From an uncultured Lachnospiraceae bacterium (GTDB lineage: Bacteria; Bacillota; Clostridia; Lachnospirales; Lachnospiraceae): a stretch of 54,197 nucleotides of DNA. A model generated the notes under the pieces. That model made no database searches. It saw only the letters and a program-made list of their open reading frames with translations, and was not told the DNA's origin. Of this stretch, positions 52,585-54,197 are shown piece after piece (the first letter of the stretch is position 1; each line of letters starts with the position of its first letter). The position numbers were made by a program, and so were the translations under genes. The stretch is taken from the NCBI GenBank assembly GCA_947173495.1, contig CAMWFQ010000029.1, forward strand, positions 1-54,197, written 5' to 3'.

Positions 52585-53975
52585 AAAACAACAGGGAAGA
52601 AATGATTCCTCAGATCGTGGAAGAAAGACTGCAGGAAGTTTATGGACAGATTCGGAGAGGAGAGATCGTGCAGATGAAAAAACAGAAAAAAATCTATAAA
52701 AGCTGGGTGAGTATAGCGGCGGCAGTTGTCCTGATCATTCTTATACCTTCGGCAGTTTATGCGGCAGTTGCCTGTTTCCAGAAAAGCGAACGCCGGTCCG
52801 GTGACGAGCTCACCTATGAATTTGAACTGAACTATGAACTGATACCGGGAGAGTACCAGGTGAGTGCCGGATATCTTCCGGAAGGATTTGCAGATAACGG
52901 CAGCGGGCAGTACCGTTCGGCGGATGACGACAGATGGATCACCATCATGCCGGTCTACACTACTGCGGAGCTGGATCAGTTAAGCAGCGGGATTACTGTG
53001 AAACGGATTGACGAGGTGGAACGGACGGAGCTGTCCGGTATGCCGGCTGATGTTATTACGTTTCAGGAGGCGGAAAAGTATCAGTCTGACACCTGGATTT
53101 TCATGTTTAATGAAAGCGCGGGGTATGTGCTGAATCTGATCGCCGGTCATGCAGTGGAGAGGGACGAACTTCTGAAATTTGCAGATTCTCTGAAGGTAGA
53201 GCGGACAGGAGATGGTCACTTTGAGACAGAAGATGAAAAGCTGTCCAGAGAGCAGAAAGAGAGTGACAGTGCCCGCAGGGAGATAGAGAGCCGGAAGAAC
53301 TGGGATGCACTGGCAGCGCTGGGGATACCGGAAGGAAAAATAGCTGGCGTGGGAGAGGAGCTGTTCAGCTTTGGCAATGCTTATAGTTATATGATAACAG
53401 ACTATGGATTTACAGACAGCATGGATGGATTTGAGGAAAAAGACTTCTTTGATTTTTCAAGGTTTGAGGGCTGGCTGAATGAGGATGGGACCCTGCGCCC
53501 CTATACAAGGATGCATTATGACAAAAACGGAGAACTTCTGGAAGAAGTACAGACAGAGCAGGAATTTCTGCGGGTAAATGTAAAGGTTCACTGCTATGAT
53601 GATACAGAGCCGGACGTGCCTCTGGAACTCACGCTGCAGTATGTAACCAGGACTCCGGACGGAGCGCTGACCTGGGCGGAGGATTCCTACCATGCTGTGC
53701 CGGAAGAGAATTACACGCTTCAGATGGATCAGGGCGCGGTTTATCTGGACAAGGCGGTCCATACAGAGGGAGAAAAGCGGAGCCACTTTTTTTACCGCGA
53801 TATGAAGTCCGGAGAGGATCTGGAATACACATTGCTCTTTGTGGTAGATCAGGATCGGAAAGATAATTTTCTGCTCTACAGAACAGGAGAGAACAGTGCC
53901 TTATGGCAGACCGAGACCATGACGGCCGGGGAAATTCGGGACGGACTGGAAGGTTATATCTCTTTGCAGCGATAA
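52581..53975 (+). CDS. DUF4367-like membrane protein, putative anti-sigma partner
   Basis: 464 residues. An N-terminal cytoplasmic part of about 40 residues, one membrane segment at about 42-67, then a large extracellular region beginning ELTYEFELNYELIPGEYQVSAGYLPEG, which resembles DUF4367. Coupled by a 4-base overlap to the sigma factor gene, so it most likely holds that factor at the membrane until a signal arrives. The second extracellular half (about 215-464) is not recognised. Confidence 0.75.
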   Translation: MKNNREEMIPQIVEERLQEVYGQIRRGEIVQMKKQKKIYKSWVSIAAAVVLIILIPSAVYAAVACFQKSERRSGDELTYEFELNYELIPGEYQVSAGYLPEGFADNGSGQYRSADDDRWITIMPVYTTAELDQLSSGITVKRIDEVERTELSGMPADVITFQEAEKYQSDTWIFMFNESAGYVLNLIAGHAVERDELLKFADSLKVERTGDGHFETEDEKLSREQKESDSARREIESRKNWDALAALGIPEGKIAGVGEELFSFGNAYSYMITDYGFTDSMDGFEEKDFFDFSRFEGWLNEDGTLRPYTRMHYDKNGELLEEVQTEQEFLRVNVKVHCYDDTEPDVPLELTLQYVTRTPDGALTWAEDSYHAVPEENYTLQMDQGAVYLDKAVHTEGEKRSHFFYRDMKSGEDLEYTLLFVVDQDRKDNFLLYRTGENSALWQTETMTAGEIRDGLEGYISLQR

Positions 53976-54072
53976 GGCGATAAGAGAGAAGACGCCGTTA
54001 CGCTTCGTGAGCCGCTTTATTCACACAGCAACGAGCCCAGGCGGACATCACTGCAGGTCCATTTGACTTACG

Positions 54073-54100
54073 CGGGCAGGGAAGATTTCTTCCCTGCCCG
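54073..54100. terminator. GC-rich stem-loop between convergent genes
   Basis: CGGGCAGGGAAG (54073-54084) pairs with CTTCCCTGCCCG (54089-54100) around a four-base loop. It lies 3 bases past the stop of a gene entering from the right on the minus strand and may end it, although no T run follows on either strand. Confidence 0.5.
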
Positions 54101-54102
54101 AT

Positions 54103-54195
54103 TCACTCATCTGACCGGAAGCTTTTTAATGCGTCCATACGCATTTTGATATGGGCTTTAGCCTGTTGAGTATGACGTAGTTTTTCGTGTTCCGA
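54103..54195 (-). CDS. 3' end of an unidentified minus-strand gene (partial)
   Basis: Read on the minus strand from the window edge, an open frame gives 30 residues (SEHEKLRHTQQAKAHIKMRM then DALKSFRSDE) before a TGA at 54105-54103. The charged helical character and the stem-loop right behind it suggest the true end of a gene. It is too short to identify. Confidence 0.45.
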   Translation of the reverse strand, partial: SEHEKLRHTQQAKAHIKMRMDALKSFRSDE

Positions 54196-54197
54196 AA

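Noticed and set aside
1-54197. CRISPR arrays, rRNA, tRNA, complete insertion sequences
   Set aside because: No regularly spaced repeats, no conserved RNA gene sequences and no transposase frame were seen.

Overview
The window looks like a chromosome segment of a Lachnospiraceae-type Firmicute (class Clostridia). The reasons are strong GGAGG ribosome binding sites, a CIRCE/sigma-A heat-shock promoter on clpB, small families typical of that group (DUF4250, DUF4364, DUF5722, GerMN lipoproteins), and an acetylated-intermediate arginine operon (argC-argJ-argB-argD). No rRNA, tRNA, CRISPR array or complete transposase gene was seen.

Region 1 (1-1659) is the end of an accessory island. It holds two small DUF3791-like proteins around a DUF3990 (ADP-ribosyltransferase-like) protein, then the first ~47 codons of a BREX phosphatase gene pglZ that is abruptly cut off, then a small orphan protein and a terminator.

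Region 2 (1660-15795) is a decayed integrative element bounded by a 22-bp direct repeat (one mismatch). The right copy overlaps the CIRCE operator of clpB, so the element appears to have integrated at a heat-shock operator without destroying it. Its own genes are a HigBA-type toxin-antitoxin pair with an operator inside its promoter, two HEPN-like genes (one frameshifted), a ParM-like gene with a start-proximal frameshift, a truncated helix-turn-helix protein and a tyrosine integrase. The integrase lacks its 5' end and is split in two.

Region 3 (about 7307-15018) is a 7.7-kb, very AT-rich insertion that splits this integrase, with a short imperfect inverted repeat near both ends. It carries intact genes only: a Fic-fold protein that has lost its catalytic motif, a ComEC-like metallo-beta-lactamase-fold hydrolase, a 1420-residue fusion of a trypsin-like protease to a STAND-type NTPase, and a zeta-toxin module. 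MBL + protease + STAND NTPase is the recipe of AVAST type I (Avs1) anti-phage systems. The protease-NTPase fusion and the pseudo-Fic partner make this a variant that I do not recognise as described, and it is the most interesting system in the window.

Region 4 (15796-54197) is ordinary core chromosome: clpB, DUF4250, a polysaccharide deacetylase, pcp, sbcD-sbcC, a D-Ala-D-Ala carboxypeptidase, rarA, a DUF5722 putative glycosidase, DUF4364, a TIGR01212 radical SAM protein, malic enzyme, degV, DUF1294, argG divergent from argC-GNAT-argJ-argB-argD-solute-binding protein, a DMT transporter, and comEA-response regulator-sensor kinase-GerMN lipoprotein-comEC-Gfo/Idh oxidoreductase-holA-Nudix. It ends with an ECF sigma factor and its DUF4367 membrane partner. 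The argC leader is long and structured and may carry regulation.
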